A stretch of DNA of 64,000 nucleotides, from positions 1-64,000 of the forward strand of contig NZ_JAHWXY010000011.1 of NCBI RefSeq assembly GCF_024281235.1, given 5' to 3'. Positions 17,933 through 27,900 of the stretch are shown here, one piece after another (positions within the stretch are counted from its first letter, which is position 1; each line of letters opens with the position of its first letter). The translations under genes and the position numbers were made by a program. The stretch is from Shinella daejeonensis. GTDB lineage: Bacteria; Pseudomonadota; Alphaproteobacteria; Rhizobiales; Rhizobiaceae. A model generated the notes under the pieces. The model was not told the DNA's origin. It was given only the letters and a program-made list of their open reading frames with translations, and ran no database searches.

Positions 17933-19914
17933 TCCGCCGCCTCCACCGCCGGCTTCATCCTGCGCGCCTTTTGCGGCGCGCCCACCCGCAGGCGACGGTC
18001 GCAGAGCGAAACGGTGCCGCCCGCCATCATGATCAGCGCGCCGAACCAGATGCAGAGGATCATCGGTTTCCACCAGACCCGCACGACGATGCCGCCGCCG
18101 GTCATCTCGTCACCGAGCGACACATAGAGCTGGCTCAGGCCGAAGGTCCGGATGCCCGCCTCCGTCGTCGGCATGCGGCGCGCGGTGTACATGCGCTTCG
18201 AAGACCAGATCTCGGTGACTGCCACGCCGCCGCGCGCCACGGTGAAATGAGCGGAATCCTCGCTGTAATTCGGTCCCTGTCCGCTGCGCATGCCATCGTA
18301 GGTCAGGACGAAGCCGCCGGCTTCCACCTGCATACCCGGCTTCATCTCCACCACATGCTCGGTCTCGAAGGCCGTGACGGCCACGATGCCGACAAGCATG
18401 ACTCCCACCCCCAGATGGGCGAGCGCCGTGCCGAAAGCGGATCCCGGCAGCCCCTTGAAGCGCCGCCAGGCGACGGACGGCGCGACCTTGCCGATGCCGG
18501 CGCGCAGCCACAGGTCGGTCAGCGCGCCGACGATGAGATAGACGCCCGTGGCGATGCCGAAATAGGCCATGATCGGGCCGCCGCGCTCGATATAGAGCGC
18601 GATGGCGGCGACGGTAAGACCGATGCCCGCCGCCGCGAAAAGCCGCTGGCCGGCGGCGAGAAGATCGCCGCGTTTCCAGGCCAGCAGCGGCCCGAAGGGC
18701 ACGGCGAGGAGAAGCGGGATCATCAGCAGGCCGAACGTCAGGTTGAAGAACGGCGGGCCGACCGAGATCTTCTCGCCGGTCACCGCCTCCAGCATCAGCG
18801 GATAGAGCGTGCCGGTCAGCACGGTCGCCGCCGCCGTCGTCAGGATGAGGTTGTTGAGGACGAGCGCGCCCTCCCGCGAGATGGGCTGGAAAAGACCGCC
18901 CGCCTTCAGCGTCGTGGCGCGGAAGGCGAAGAGCGACAGCGCGCCGCCGATGAAGAACACGAGGATGCCGAGGATGAAGATGCCGCGCGTCGGATCGGTC
19001 GCGAAGGCATGCACCGAGGTCAGCACGCCGGAGCGCACGAGGAAGGTGCCGAGCAGCGACATCGAGAAGGTCAGGATCGCCAGCAGCACGGTCCAGATCT
19101 TCAGCGCCTCGCGCTTTTCCATGACGATTGCGGAATGAAGCAGCGCCGTGCCGGCAAGCCAGGGGATGAAGGAGGCGTTCTCCACCGGGTCCCAGAACCA
19201 CCATCCGCCCCAGCCGAGTTCGTAATAGGCCCAGTAGGAGCCCATGGCGATACCGGCCGTCAGGAAGCTCCAGGCGGCGAGCGCCCAAGGACGCACCCAG
19301 CGCGCCCAGGCGGCGTCGATGCGTCCGTCGATGAGCGCGGCGATGGCGAAGGAGAAACAGAGGGAAAAGCCGACATAGCCGAGATAGAGAAGCGGCGGGT
19401 GGATCGCCAGCCCGATGTCTTGCAACACCGGGTTGAGGTCGCGCCCTTCCGCGGGTGCGGGGGAAAGCCGCAGGAACGGATTGGAGGTGAGCAAGATGAA
19501 GAGCCCGAAAGCCGTGGAGATCAGCCCCTGCACCGCCAGCACGTTGGCGCGCAGCCGCTCGGGAAGGTTGGAGCCGAAGACGGCGACCAGCGCGCTGAAG
19601 ATGGCGAGGATCAGGAGCCAGAGCATCATCGAGCCCTCATGGTTCCCCCAGACCCCGGAGATCTTGTAGATCATCGGCTTCAGCGAATGGGAATTTTCCC
19701 AGACGTTCACGACCGAGAAATCGGAAACAACATAGGCGAACGTCAGGACGCAGAAGGAAAAGAGCACGAGCAGGAAGCCGGCGAGCGCCGCCGCCGGCGC
19801 CACGGCCATCAGCGCGCGGTCGTTGCGCAGCGTGCCGGCCAGCGGCAGAAGACACTGGATGATCGTCGTGGCAAGCGCCAGGACCAGCGCGTAATGGCCG
19901 AGCTCGATGATCAT
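17929..19914 (-). CDS. ccmF: Haem lyase subunit CcmF (CycK)
   Basis: The 661-residue protein has about 15 transmembrane helices and the WWD signature [16 protein letters not shown] near 228-243, which handles haem at the periplasmic face. It transfers haem from CcmE to apocytochrome c. Length and motif match rhizobial CycK. Start and stop overlap the adjacent genes as ATGA at both ends, showing tight coupling. A large periplasmic loop near the C-terminus (about 510-610) is as in the family. Confidence 0.97.
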   Translation of the reverse strand: MIIELGHYALVLALATTIIQCLLPLAGTLRNDRALMAVAPAAALAGFLLVLFSFCVLTFAYVVSDFSVVNVWENSHSLKPMIYKISGVWGNHEGSMMLWLLILAIFSALVAVFGSNLPERLRANVLAVQGLISTAFGLFILLTSNPFLRLSPAPAEGRDLNPVLQDIGLAIHPPLLYLGYVGFSLCFSFAIAALIDGRIDAAWARWVRPWALAAWSFLTAGIAMGSYWAYYELGWGGWWFWDPVENASFIPWLAGTALLHSAIVMEKREALKIWTVLLAILTFSMSLLGTFLVRSGVLTSVHAFATDPTRGIFILGILVFFIGGALSLFAFRATTLKAGGLFQPISREGALVLNNLILTTAAATVLTGTLYPLMLEAVTGEKISVGPPFFNLTFGLLMIPLLLAVPFGPLLAWKRGDLLAAGQRLFAAAGIGLTVAAIALYIERGGPIMAYFGIATGVYLIVGALTDLWLRAGIGKVAPSVAWRRFKGLPGSAFGTALAHLGVGVMLVGIVAVTAFETEHVVEMKPGMQVEAGGFVLTYDGMRSGQGPNYSEDSAHFTVARGGVAVTEIWSSKRMYTARRMPTTEAGIRTFGLSQLYVSLGDEMTGGGIVVRVWWKPMILCIWFGALIMMAGGTVSLCDRRLRVGAPQKARRMKPAVEAAE

Positions 19915-20360
19915 TTTATGGTTTCCTTGCCGCTCAGTTGCACGCCCTGCGCCTCGAGGCGGTCGGCGACGTCCTTGGGCATATAGGTCTCGTCGTGCTT
20001 GGCGAGAACGGTGTCCGCCACGAAGAGCCCGTCACCGCCGAGCGCCCCTTCCGCGACCACGCCCTGCCCTTCCCGGAACAGGTCCGGCAGGATACCCGTA
20101 TAGGTCACGGGCACCGTGGCGAGCGTATCCGTCACCGTGAAGGTGATGGTGGATCCCTCGCCGCGCCGCACCGAGCCGGCCTCCACGAGGCCGCCGAGCC
20201 TGATGCGCGTGCCGGGCGCGACATTCTCGGTCTGGAGATCGCCCGGAACATAGAAATAGGCGATGGACTGACTGAAGGCGAACATCACCAGCAGCACGGC
20301 CGCCAGCAGGAAGGCGACGCCGCCGCCGATGACCACGAGGCGTTTCTGTTTACGTGTCAT
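19911..20360 (-). CDS. ccmE: Cytochrome c-type haem chaperone CcmE (CycJ)
   Basis: The protein has 149 residues with an N-terminal anchor (about 8-30) and an OB-fold periplasmic domain. The haem-binding motif HDETY gives His122 as covalent haem ligand and Tyr126 as axial ligand. It receives haem from CcmABCD and hands it to CcmF. It overlaps ccmI and ccmF by ATGA junctions. CcmABCD themselves are not in the window. Confidence 0.97.
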   Translation of the reverse strand: MTRKQKRLVVIGGGVAFLLAAVLLVMFAFSQSIAYFYVPGDLQTENVAPGTRIRLGGLVEAGSVRRGEGSTITFTVTDTLATVPVTYTGILPDLFREGQGVVAEGALGGDGLFVADTVLAKHDETYMPKDVADRLEAQGVQLSGKETIK

Positions 20361-21487
20361 TGTCCGACATCCTCAACCGGAATCGACAGATCGCGAGCGA
20401 GCGCCAGGAGCGTCCGGCCGTTCTGGCTTTCCGCGGGGAAACGCTTCAGCGCCGTTCTTAGCGCGGCTTGCGCCTGCGGCCTTTGATCCAGCACAACATA
20501 GGAACGGATGAGACGCTGCCAGCCTTCCAGATCGGCGGGATCGTCCGCAAGCTTCGCCGCAAGGCTTTCCACCATGCCGGCGATCATCTGTCCGCGGTCC
20601 TCCGTCGACATGTCCTGCGCCGCCGCGATGTCGGCGGCGGTCGGATTGCCGGCGGCCGTATCCGCGGTTTCGCCGGAAAGGCCGGCGATGTGCCGGTTGA
20701 CGAGCGACAGCCAGGGCGCGTCGGCGGGCGAGCCCTTCGCCAGCGCTTCGTAGGCGGCGCGCGCCGCGTCGCGGTCGCCTTCCTGCTCCAGCGCCAGCGC
20801 CAGATAGTAGCGGGCGCGCGGATTGTCCGGCGCAAGCGACACGGATTGCTCGAACAGCTTGCGCGCCTCGTCGGTGACGATGCCGTCCGCCAGCATGATC
20901 AGCGCCTCGGCGCGGCCGTCCAGCCGCTCGGGACTGGCGCCAAGCAGGCGCGCGGCCTGCGCATAGGCGTTTACCGCATCCTCCAGCCGGCCGTTGCGGA
21001 CATAGATCGGCGCAAGCACTTCCCATCCCGCACCGTCGCCCGGGTTGCGGGCAAGGTGATTTTCCGCCTTGGCGATGAGGATGCTGACGTCGTTGCCGGG
21101 ATCGGCGAGGCGCTGGGCGAGCGGTTGCGACGGCAGATCGGGCCGGCCGGTCGCAAGGTAGAGACAGAGCCCGAGGGCCGGCAAAAGCAGGATGACCACC
21201 GCCTGCGCCAGCCGGTTGCGGCGTCCTGCGGGGTCGATCGTGCCTGTATCGGCGTTCCTGGTGGCGGCGATCAGCCGGCGCGCCACCTCGGCGCGGGCGA
21301 TTTCCGCCTCGCCGGAGCCGATGAGGCCCGCCGCCTCGTCGCGCTTCAGTTCCTCGAGCTGGTCGCGATAGACGGCGACGTCATGGCTTCCCCCGGCCGC
21401 GACCGTTTCGGTCCGGCGGAGGAGCGGCAGGATAAGGGCGACGGCGACGGCTGCCGTCAGGATGGCGACGAGAATCCAGAAAAGCAT
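20357..21487 (-). CDS. ccmI: Cytochrome c maturation protein CcmI (CycH)
   Basis: The protein has 376 residues: two N-terminal transmembrane segments (about 3-21 and 92-110), a soluble loop, then TPR-like repeats (about 140-270) and a C-terminal region. CcmI holds apocytochrome c for the haem lyase. It is the first gene of the ccmI-E-F-H operon, and its stop overlaps the ccmE start. The intergenic gap of 101 bases upstream should carry the operon promoter; no clear boxes were seen. Confidence 0.93.
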   Translation of the reverse strand: MLFWILVAILTAAVAVALILPLLRRTETVAAGGSHDVAVYRDQLEELKRDEAAGLIGSGEAEIARAEVARRLIAATRNADTGTIDPAGRRNRLAQAVVILLLPALGLCLYLATGRPDLPSQPLAQRLADPGNDVSILIAKAENHLARNPGDGAGWEVLAPIYVRNGRLEDAVNAYAQAARLLGASPERLDGRAEALIMLADGIVTDEARKLFEQSVSLAPDNPRARYYLALALEQEGDRDAARAAYEALAKGSPADAPWLSLVNRHIAGLSGETADTAAGNPTAADIAAAQDMSTEDRGQMIAGMVESLAAKLADDPADLEGWQRLIRSYVVLDQRPQAQAALRTALKRFPAESQNGRTLLALARDLSIPVEDVGQ

Positions 21488-21588
21488 AGTGCTGGATTAC
21501 TGGAACACCGGAGCGTTTCCAATTCCAAAAGCAGCGATGACGCGAATTTGAGGCGTTTCGCCGCAATGCCGCCCCTTCCGGAGGCTTC

Positions 21589-22023
21589 TCAGGAAAGCGG
21601 CGTCCAGCTTCCGTCCGGATTGCGGCAGGCCGCCCCCCGGTTGACCGTGTCGCGCCCGTCGACCGTCACCGTATGACTGTACTGGCGGCAATTCTGCGAG
21701 CCTACCTGATAGGGTGCGGCCGCCACCACCGATCCGGTGACGCCTGATCCCTGCCAGGTCACCGGCTGGCCGCCGCGCGCGCCTTCCAATGCGCGATATT
21801 CCGCCTCGAGCGCCCGCTGGCTATCGGCCCGCGACAGGTTCGCACCGGCGATCCGCCCCACAAGCCCGCCTTGAAGGGCCGTGATGTAATCTGCGGAACT
21901 TTTCGATGCGCCGGGAATGATCGAGCCGCCGATCACGGGGCCGCCCTTCGTCGAGGCGCATCCGGATGCGATTGCCGCCGCGACAACGAAGGGAAGAAAA
22001 GCAACGCGCAAACCCGTTTTCAT
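21589..22023 (-). CDS. Small outer-membrane lipoprotein (RT0821/17-kDa antigen-like)
   Basis: Protein of 144 residues with a lipoprotein signal: hydrophobic segment followed by lipobox ASGC (Cys22). A Gly-rich stretch follows, then GSQNCRQYSHTV and a C-terminal ACRNPDGSW segment, as in RT0821/Lpp0805-type surface antigens. Start at 22023 gives the exact signal peptide; a longer in-frame opening lacks support. The gene lies between feuQ and ccmI on the same strand. Function is unknown, and location in the outer membrane is inferred from the lipobox. Confidence 0.8.
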   Translation of the reverse strand: MKTGLRVAFLPFVVAAAIASGCASTKGGPVIGGSIIPGASKSSADYITALQGGLVGRIAGANLSRADSQRALEAEYRALEGARGGQPVTWQGSGVTGSVVAAAPYQVGSQNCRQYSHTVTVDGRDTVNRGAACRNPDGSWTPLS

Positions 22024-22123
22024 ACGCTGGAACCGTCCTCTCCATACCGGCCGATATTCGCCATTCAACCTGCCGCCGCCCTTTGTGACAGACCGACCAT
22101 TTCTTTTTGCACTGTCCGCCGCA

Positions 22124-23539
22124 TCAGGCAACATCCTTTGTCGCCGGCAGCACGAGGCGCGCCAGCAGCCCCCCCGATGAACCCCGCGACAAGGCGAAGG
22201 TTCCCTTGTATTCCGACGCGATCTCGCTGACGATCGAAAGCCCGAGGCCCGTACCCGGCTTGCTTTCGTCAAGCCGCCTGCCGCGCTTCAGCGCCTCGCG
22301 AATCTGGTCGGGTTCGAGCCCCGCGCCGTCGTCCTCGACCTCGATGACCGCCCAGTTCCTGCGTCCCTCGTCGCTGCCGCGCACATCGGGCGGTGCAAGA
22401 ACGACGCGCACGGTCACCGTCATGCGCGCATGGCGCGCGGCGTTTTCCAGCAGGTTGCCGACGGTTTCCTCCACGTCCTGCTGTTCCATCGCCAGAACCA
22501 GCCCCGGCGGGTCGATGGACAGGGGAAACCGCTTGTCGGCATTGAGCCGCCGCATCACCCGCACCAGCCGTTCGAACGTCGGAAGGGCTTCCGTGCGCGC
22601 CAGCACGGAATCGCGCTGGGCGGCGATGCGCGCCCGGTTCAGGTAGGATTGCACCTGGCTCTGCATGGCCTCGGCCTGCGTGCGCACGAGTTCGTCCTGC
22701 GGCGCGGCGATGGCGCGCGATTCGTTGAGCAGCACGGCGATCGGCGTCTTCAACGAATGGGCGAGGTTGCCCACCTGCATGCGGGCGCGCTCGACGATGC
22801 GGCGATTGCTGTCGATCAGCGCGTTGACTTCGCTCGCCAGCGGCTGGATCTCGCGCGGGAATTCGCCGTCGAGGCGCTCGCTTTCGCCGGCGCGGATCTT
22901 CTCCAGCGCCTTGCGGGCATGGTCGAGCGGCCTGAGGCCGATCAGGATCGCCACGACGTTGAGCAGCAGGCTGCCGAGGCCGAAGCCGGCCAGCGCCAGA
23001 TAGAGGTTGCCCGTGAAATCGTCGATATCCGCTTCCAGCACGTCGCGGTTGCCGACCACGCGGAAGCGCGCGGTGCGCCCGTCGTCATCCAGGACGACTT
23101 CCGTCTCCACGACCTCCACCTCGTTGGTGAAGGAATCGCGCGTCGTATAGAAGCGCTCGTAGCGCGTGTCGAAGGGGATGCCGTCGGTGTCGGGAATGGG
23201 AATGCTGCCGCTGCCGAGCGAGGCGGAGGTCAGCGGCTCGCTGGAAAAGGTCTCGCCGATCGGTTCGACGATCCAGTACCAGCCGGACTGGGGCTGGAAG
23301 AAACGCAGGTCCCCGAGCTGCGGCGTACCGGCAAGCCGCACCTCTTCGTCGGCGGAGACGGAATTGATGACGTTGTAGAGCTGGGCGCGCAGGAGATCGC
23401 GGAAGCTCTTTTCCGCGCTCTGGCGGTAGAGCGTCGAGATCACCACCGCGATGACGAGCAGCGCCAGCGCCGACCAGAGGGTCGCAAGGAAGAGGACGCG
23501 AAAGGTAAGCGAACGGGATCGCTTGGCGCTAGTTGCCAT
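22124..23539 (-). CDS. feuQ: Sensor histidine kinase FeuQ
   Basis: Kinase of 471 residues with transmembrane segments at about 15-37 and 179-202 around a periplasmic domain of about 140 residues. HAMP follows, then HisKA with NLAHSLKTPIAVL (His261) and HATPase with DDGAGL and GTGLGLSIV. It pairs with FeuP, whose stop overlaps the start by 11 bases. In S. meliloti FeuQ and FeuP control the cyclic glucan exporter gene ndvA and osmotic adaptation; the periplasmic protein FeuN modulates FeuQ. The name rests on the FeuP resemblance and the feuN-like gene upstream. Confidence 0.82.
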   Translation of the reverse strand: MATSAKRSRSLTFRVLFLATLWSALALLVIAVVISTLYRQSAEKSFRDLLRAQLYNVINSVSADEEVRLAGTPQLGDLRFFQPQSGWYWIVEPIGETFSSEPLTSASLGSGSIPIPDTDGIPFDTRYERFYTTRDSFTNEVEVVETEVVLDDDGRTARFRVVGNRDVLEADIDDFTGNLYLALAGFGLGSLLLNVVAILIGLRPLDHARKALEKIRAGESERLDGEFPREIQPLASEVNALIDSNRRIVERARMQVGNLAHSLKTPIAVLLNESRAIAAPQDELVRTQAEAMQSQVQSYLNRARIAAQRDSVLARTEALPTFERLVRVMRRLNADKRFPLSIDPPGLVLAMEQQDVEETVGNLLENAARHARMTVTVRVVLAPPDVRGSDEGRRNWAVIEVEDDGAGLEPDQIREALKRGRRLDESKPGTGLGLSIVSEIASEYKGTFALSRGSSGGLLARLVLPATKDVA

Positions 23540-24200
23540 CGGCGGACGCTTGCATCCGGTAGCCGAGGCCGCGCACCGTCTCGATCAGGTCGACCCCGAT
23601 TTTCTTGCGCAGGCGTCCGACGAACACCTCGATCGTATTGGAGTCGCGGTCGAAGTCCTGATCGTACATATGTTCGACCAGTTCCGTGCGCGAGACCACC
23701 TGTCCCATGTGATGCATGAGATAGGAAAGCAGCCGGTATTCATGCGAGGTGAGCTTCAGCGGCTCGCCGTTGACGGTCGCCCTGGAGCCGTTGGTGTCGA
23801 GGCGCACCGGACCGCAGACGATATCGGGGCTTGCATGGCCGGCGGCGCGGCGGATGAGCGCGCGGATACGCGCCAGCACTTCCTCGACGTGGAAGGGTTT
23901 GGCCACATAGTCGTCGGCGCCCGCGTCGATGCCGGCCACCTTGTCGCTCCAGCGGTCGCGCGCCGTCAGGATCAGCACCGGCATGTTCTTGCCGTCGGCG
24001 CGCCATTTTTCCAGCACCGTCAGGCCGTCCATCTCCGGCAGGCCGATATCGAGGATGACCGCGTCGTAAGGTTCCGCGTCGCCGAGATAATGTCCCTCTT
24101 CGCCATCGAAGGCCTGATCCACCACATAGCCGGCTTCCTTCAGGGTTTCGCTCAGCTGCCGGTTCAGGTTGATGTCGTCCTCGACCACCAGGATCCGCAT
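23529..24200 (-). CDS. feuP: Response regulator FeuP
   Basis: OmpR-family regulator of 223 residues: receiver with EDD at 7-9, Asp51 in VILDIGLPEMDG and KPFHVEE near 102, then a winged helix with SHEYRLLSYLMHH and TVRGLGYRM. It fits rhizobial FeuP in length and wording. It overlaps feuQ by 11 bases. The 5' side carries a RIME-like repeat that separates it from the feuN candidate, so a feuN-feuP-feuQ transcript would run through the repeat. Confidence 0.85.
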   Translation of the reverse strand: MRILVVEDDINLNRQLSETLKEAGYVVDQAFDGEEGHYLGDAEPYDAVILDIGLPEMDGLTVLEKWRADGKNMPVLILTARDRWSDKVAGIDAGADDYVAKPFHVEEVLARIRALIRRAAGHASPDIVCGPVRLDTNGSRATVNGEPLKLTSHEYRLLSYLMHHMGQVVSRTELVEHMYDQDFDRDSNTIEVFVGRLRKKIGVDLIETVRGLGYRMQASADGN

Positions 24201-24249
24201 TCGTCTTCTTCCTCGCCTTCCATCCGTCCGCGCCGCCGAAGCGGCCTTG

Positions 24250-24353
24250 GAGCATTTCCAGCAAAAGTGTGAAACGGTTTTGCGTCCGGAAATGCGTCTA
24301 AAACAAAGAGAGTGAGCGGTTCCACCGAACCTCTTAAAACCGGAACCGCTCTA
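24250..24353. repeat. RIME1-like repeat, copy B
   Basis: Complete 104-base unit with both palindromes: GCATTTCC/GGAAATGC around GCAAAA/TTTTGC, then GAGCGGTTCC/GGAACCGCTC. It lies between feuP and feuN. Its right edge, read on the minus strand, begins TAGAGC and provides the TAG stop codon of feuN. Confidence 0.85.
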
Positions 24354-24602
24354 GATCGGCACGCGCACCGTCACCTTGCGGGGCCGGGCGTTGCCCTTGC
24401 CCGGCACCAGCACCGTCACGACGCAGGTGTCGCCGCGCGGCTGCGCCGAGAGAAGTTCGCCGCCGGTCTGGGCCACCACCTGGGCGGCCGCGGCGCTGCA
24501 ATCGCCCGACACCGGCATCGCATGGGTGCCGGCCGCAACGTCGAGCCCGCCGGGAGAGATCAGGCTGGTCGCGAAAGCGGCTGTAATGAGAAGCGAAGCC
24601 AT
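24351..24602 (-). CDS. feuN: FeuN-like small periplasmic protein (83 aa)
   Basis: Small protein with an N-terminal hydrophobic export segment (about 1-16) and a periplasmic part holding two cysteines (GDCSAAAA and DTCVVTV) and a basic PepSY-like tail, KVTVRVPI. It lies directly upstream of feuP on the same strand, where S. meliloti has feuN, a small periplasmic modulator of FeuQ. The name is inferred from position, size and export signal. The TAG stop is the first codon of the adjacent RIME-like repeat. A GTGGATC/GATCCAC inverted repeat upstream may be an operator. Confidence 0.7.
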   Translation of the reverse strand: MASLLITAAFATSLISPGGLDVAAGTHAMPVSGDCSAAAAQVVAQTGGELLSAQPRGDTCVVTVLVPGKGNARPRKVTVRVPI

Positions 24603-24618
24603 GAACGTACTTTCAGGT

Positions 24619-24654
24619 GTGGATCATCCTGACGCAAGTACTTAAACGATCCAC
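24619..24654. promoter_or_regulatory. Inverted repeat upstream of feuN
   Basis: GTGGATC at 24619-24625 and GATCCAC at 24648-24654, with the palindrome AAGTACTT between them. It lies 17-52 bases upstream of the feuN start and could be an operator for the feuN-P-Q genes. It also directly follows the last GTA gene. Confidence 0.35.
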
Positions 24655-24679
24655 GCTGAATGGCAAATGAATGCGGCCG

Positions 24680-24892
24680 CTATGGTTGCCGCCCGCGCCG
24701 GCGGGCGAGAAGATGGCCGACCAGCGCCACCAGACCGCCCGCCGCGCCGGCCAGAGCGACGAGAAGATCGGCCAGTTGCCCCTGTTCGGCGGCCGACATG
24801 TCGAGGCCGAAGGCATGGGCCGCCGAGGCGAAAATGGCGATCAGCGCGCCCCAGACGGTGCGCGAGCGATACCAGGCTTTGACGTCGTCCAT
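24680..24892 (-). CDS. Holin-like protein (70 aa)
   Basis: Two hydrophobic segments (about 13-30 and 41-62) and a highly basic C-terminal tail (ARRRGRQP) are the layout of a class II holin. A holin would open the inner membrane at the end of particle production so that an endolysin reaches the wall. It is the last gene of the GTA cluster, 47 bases after the megatron gene, with AGAGGA upstream of the ATG at 24892. A GH19-like endolysin is in the same cluster. No sequence family was recognised beyond this, so the role is inferred from topology and position. Confidence 0.65.
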   Translation of the reverse strand: MDDVKAWYRSRTVWGALIAIFASAAHAFGLDMSAAEQGQLADLLVALAGAAGGLVALVGHLLARRRGRQP

Positions 24893-24939
24893 CGGTCTTT
24901 CCTCTCTTGGGTCAAACGGGTCGAACGGCGCGATGCGCC

Positions 24940-27900
24940 TCATGGGCGGATCGTCGCCCGCAGGGGAAGACCGAGCGGAACCGCCCGGCCGAGCTGGCGC
25001 ACGCGTAGCGAGATCGCCGTCTGCGGCGCGCCGAAATCCGCGATTTCCTCGCCGGCGGCATAAAGATGCTGCGGCGCGGTGGTCTCCACGGTGCGCCGCA
25101 CGGTCTCGCCGGCAAGGATTTCCAGCCGGTAGGCCTCGAAAGGCTCGTCGAGCGGAATTTCGGAGGCGTGCCAGCTGTCGGCGTCGATCCGGCCGCGCCG
25201 CACCCAGGAAAACCGGATGCCGCCCGCTTCGCGCCGGCCGCGCAGATGCACGGGCGCAAGCGGCGTCATGGCCCGCAGGCCGCCGGAAAAATCGTATGGC
25301 CCGGCCCGCCCGGTCCCCGGCAGGCCGACCGGCTCGGCGATCCATCTGGCCGCAAGTCCCGCCTCCTCGGCCGCAAGTCCGAGCGGCAGGACCGCTTCGT
25401 CCAGCATGACGACGGCCGCCCCCGTTTCGTGCCCGGCGAGCATCGCGTCCTCCGTTCCGGCAAGCGCCCGCAGAAGCCCGGAAAGCCGCCAGCGGCGCGG
25501 CGCGATTTCGCTTGCCTGCCGGAACGCAAGGACTTCCCAGCCGCCGTCGGTCGCCGCGACGGCGATCCGGTTGGCGTCCGCCAGGACGGCCAGCAGGTCG
25601 ACGGAGGACAGCCCGCCGAACGGCAGGTCCACGAGCACGACCGCCGAACGGTCGAACAGGCCGACGCTGCCCGGCGGCAGCGGCGCGGCGAGCGTGCCGA
25701 TGCGCGCCGGCCGTTCCAGCCGGACCCTGGGACGAAACCCCTCGTTCACCGGCGAACTCGAAATCAGCATCCCCCGCCAGGGATCGGCATAGGCGGCGAC
25801 ACAGGCGAAATCGCGCTCGCCGCCGGCCTTGTGCATCGGCAGGTCGAGGAACAGCAGCTCCGGCATGAAGGCGTCGGAGGGTACCGCCCCGCCGACGCGC
25901 ATCCGGGTTTTGTCGCGCACCAGTGGCGCAGGACTGCCGCCGGTGGCGATTTCCCGCGCCTCGACTTCGCGCACCAGCCCGTCGGCGATGCCGGTGATCA
26001 GGAACCGGCCGTCCGGTCCGTCGGCAAGCCGGATCACATCGCCCGGCGTATGACCGATCGCCGTCGGCGGCAGGCGGAAGGAAATCCGGCGCTGGCCGGC
26101 GCGCTGATCGCGCAACGCAGCTTCCGCCGCCTCCGCAGCGGCGCCCTCGTGCAGAACCGCCGGCAGCGCAAGACGCAGCGCCCGGTCGCTTGTCGACGCC
26201 GCCCGGCGCGAGCGCGCCGTCACCCGTGCATAGGCCCCCGCCTCTCCGAAATGGTCGAGGATCGCCTCGCCGGCGAAGTCGCTGTCGTGCCCCCGGCTTT
26301 CCTCGAAGGCCAGCTCGTCGGGACGTTCGGCAAGCACGGAAATCTCCACCGCCGGCCGCGCGGAACGCAGCCGCGACCGGAAGACGAGCCTGCCGCCCTC
26401 TTCCGTCGCATCGATCTGGAAGGCGTGCATCAGCGGTTCCAGCAACGTCCGGGCGGATGTCTGTTCCGCCTGCACGAAGCCCTGGAGGTCACCCGCCACC
26501 CCCGAAACGTCGAACTCCGAAAATCCATGATCGGCAAGGATGGCGGCGATCACGTCGGCCGCCGTGCCAGCACCCAGCCGCCCGTTCAGCCAGTGGCCGC
26601 GCTGCCAGTTGTCGCCGTCCGCCCAGAGCGCCGTCTGCTCGGGAAAGGCCGGATAAGGTCGCGCGTCCCAGGTCCACAGGAAGATGTGACCGGGATCGAC
26701 CATGCCCGTTTCCGCGCCGCCTTGCGGCCACCAGCCGAGATGCGCGTCGAGGAAGCGGCGCTGCGCCGCATCGCTGCGCGCGCCGCCGGAATGGTGGGGC
26801 AGCCCGTCCTCGGAGCTTTTCGGGTCGGAGAAGACGTTCGGCTGGTTGGTCCCCTTGTCGATCGCCGGACAGCCGAGTTCGATGAACCAGACCGGCTTCG
26901 AGCGCGGCGTCCAGACGGTGGGCGACGGCTTCTCGCTACCGCCGGGACCGCGCTCATGGTGCCGGTTCGTCCACCAGCCGGCGACGTCCTTGTAGCGGAA
27001 GACCCATGGTTTTCCGGCGGCCCCGTCGGTGATCGGCGTGCGCAGCCGCGTCCGCCGGTCGGCGGCGCTGGCGTAATACCAGTCGAATCCTTCGCCGCCG
27101 GCGATCATCGCGCGCATCGCCGCCATGTCTTCCGCATGGCGGAAGCCGTCCGGATTGCCGGACGACAGGTCGGCGTCCTGCCAGTCGGAAAGCGGCATGT
27201 AATTGTCGATGCCGATGGCGTCGATATGCGGTGAGGCCCAGAGCGGATCGAGGTTGAAATGCACCGATCCGTCCTCCGGCTGATAGCCGAAATATTCGCT
27301 CCAGTCCGCGCCGTAGGTGAGTTTCGTCGCCGGACCGACGACGGCGCGCACGTCGGCGGCAAGCGCCCGCAGGGCATCGACGAAAGGAAACCCGCCGCTG
27401 CCGTCGCGAAGCCGGGTCAGCCCGCGCATCTCCGAGCCCATGACGAAGCCGTCGACGCCGCCTGCCGCCTGCGCCAGCAGCGCGTAATGCAGGATATGCC
27501 TGCGAAAGCCGGTATCGGCCGCCGGCCCCGTCACCTGCGTACCCGCCACGCTGAAATCCTCGGCCCGGGCCTCGCCCATGAAAGCCTCCGCCTGGCTGCG
27601 CGCCGCCGCCGTCCTGTCTGCCGACTGGGGATGGCAGGTGATGCGTCCGCGCCAGGGATAGGCCGCCTGCCGCGCGCCGCCGTAAGGATCGGGCAGCGTG
27701 TTGTTCGCCGGAACATCCATCAGCAGGAAGGGATAGAGGTACACCTCCAGCCCCCGCGCCTTGAGGTCGGCGATGGCCGCGACGACGCTGGCGTCGGAGG
27801 GCGTGCCGCCATAGGCAGGGCCGCCGCCGGCGCGGCTGACGCGATAGGCGGCGGCGCGCGAGACGCCGCAGACGCGCCACGGCAGGCTTTCGGCGAGGCG

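Noticed and set aside
17971-19986. Plus-strand open frame of about 670 codons opposite ccmF
   Set aside because: Antisense shadow of ccmF; composition is His/Arg/Glu-rich and low-complexity.
25066-27234. Plus-strand open frame of about 720 codons opposite the megatron gene
   Set aside because: Antisense shadow with Arg/Gly/Pro bias and no recognisable domain.
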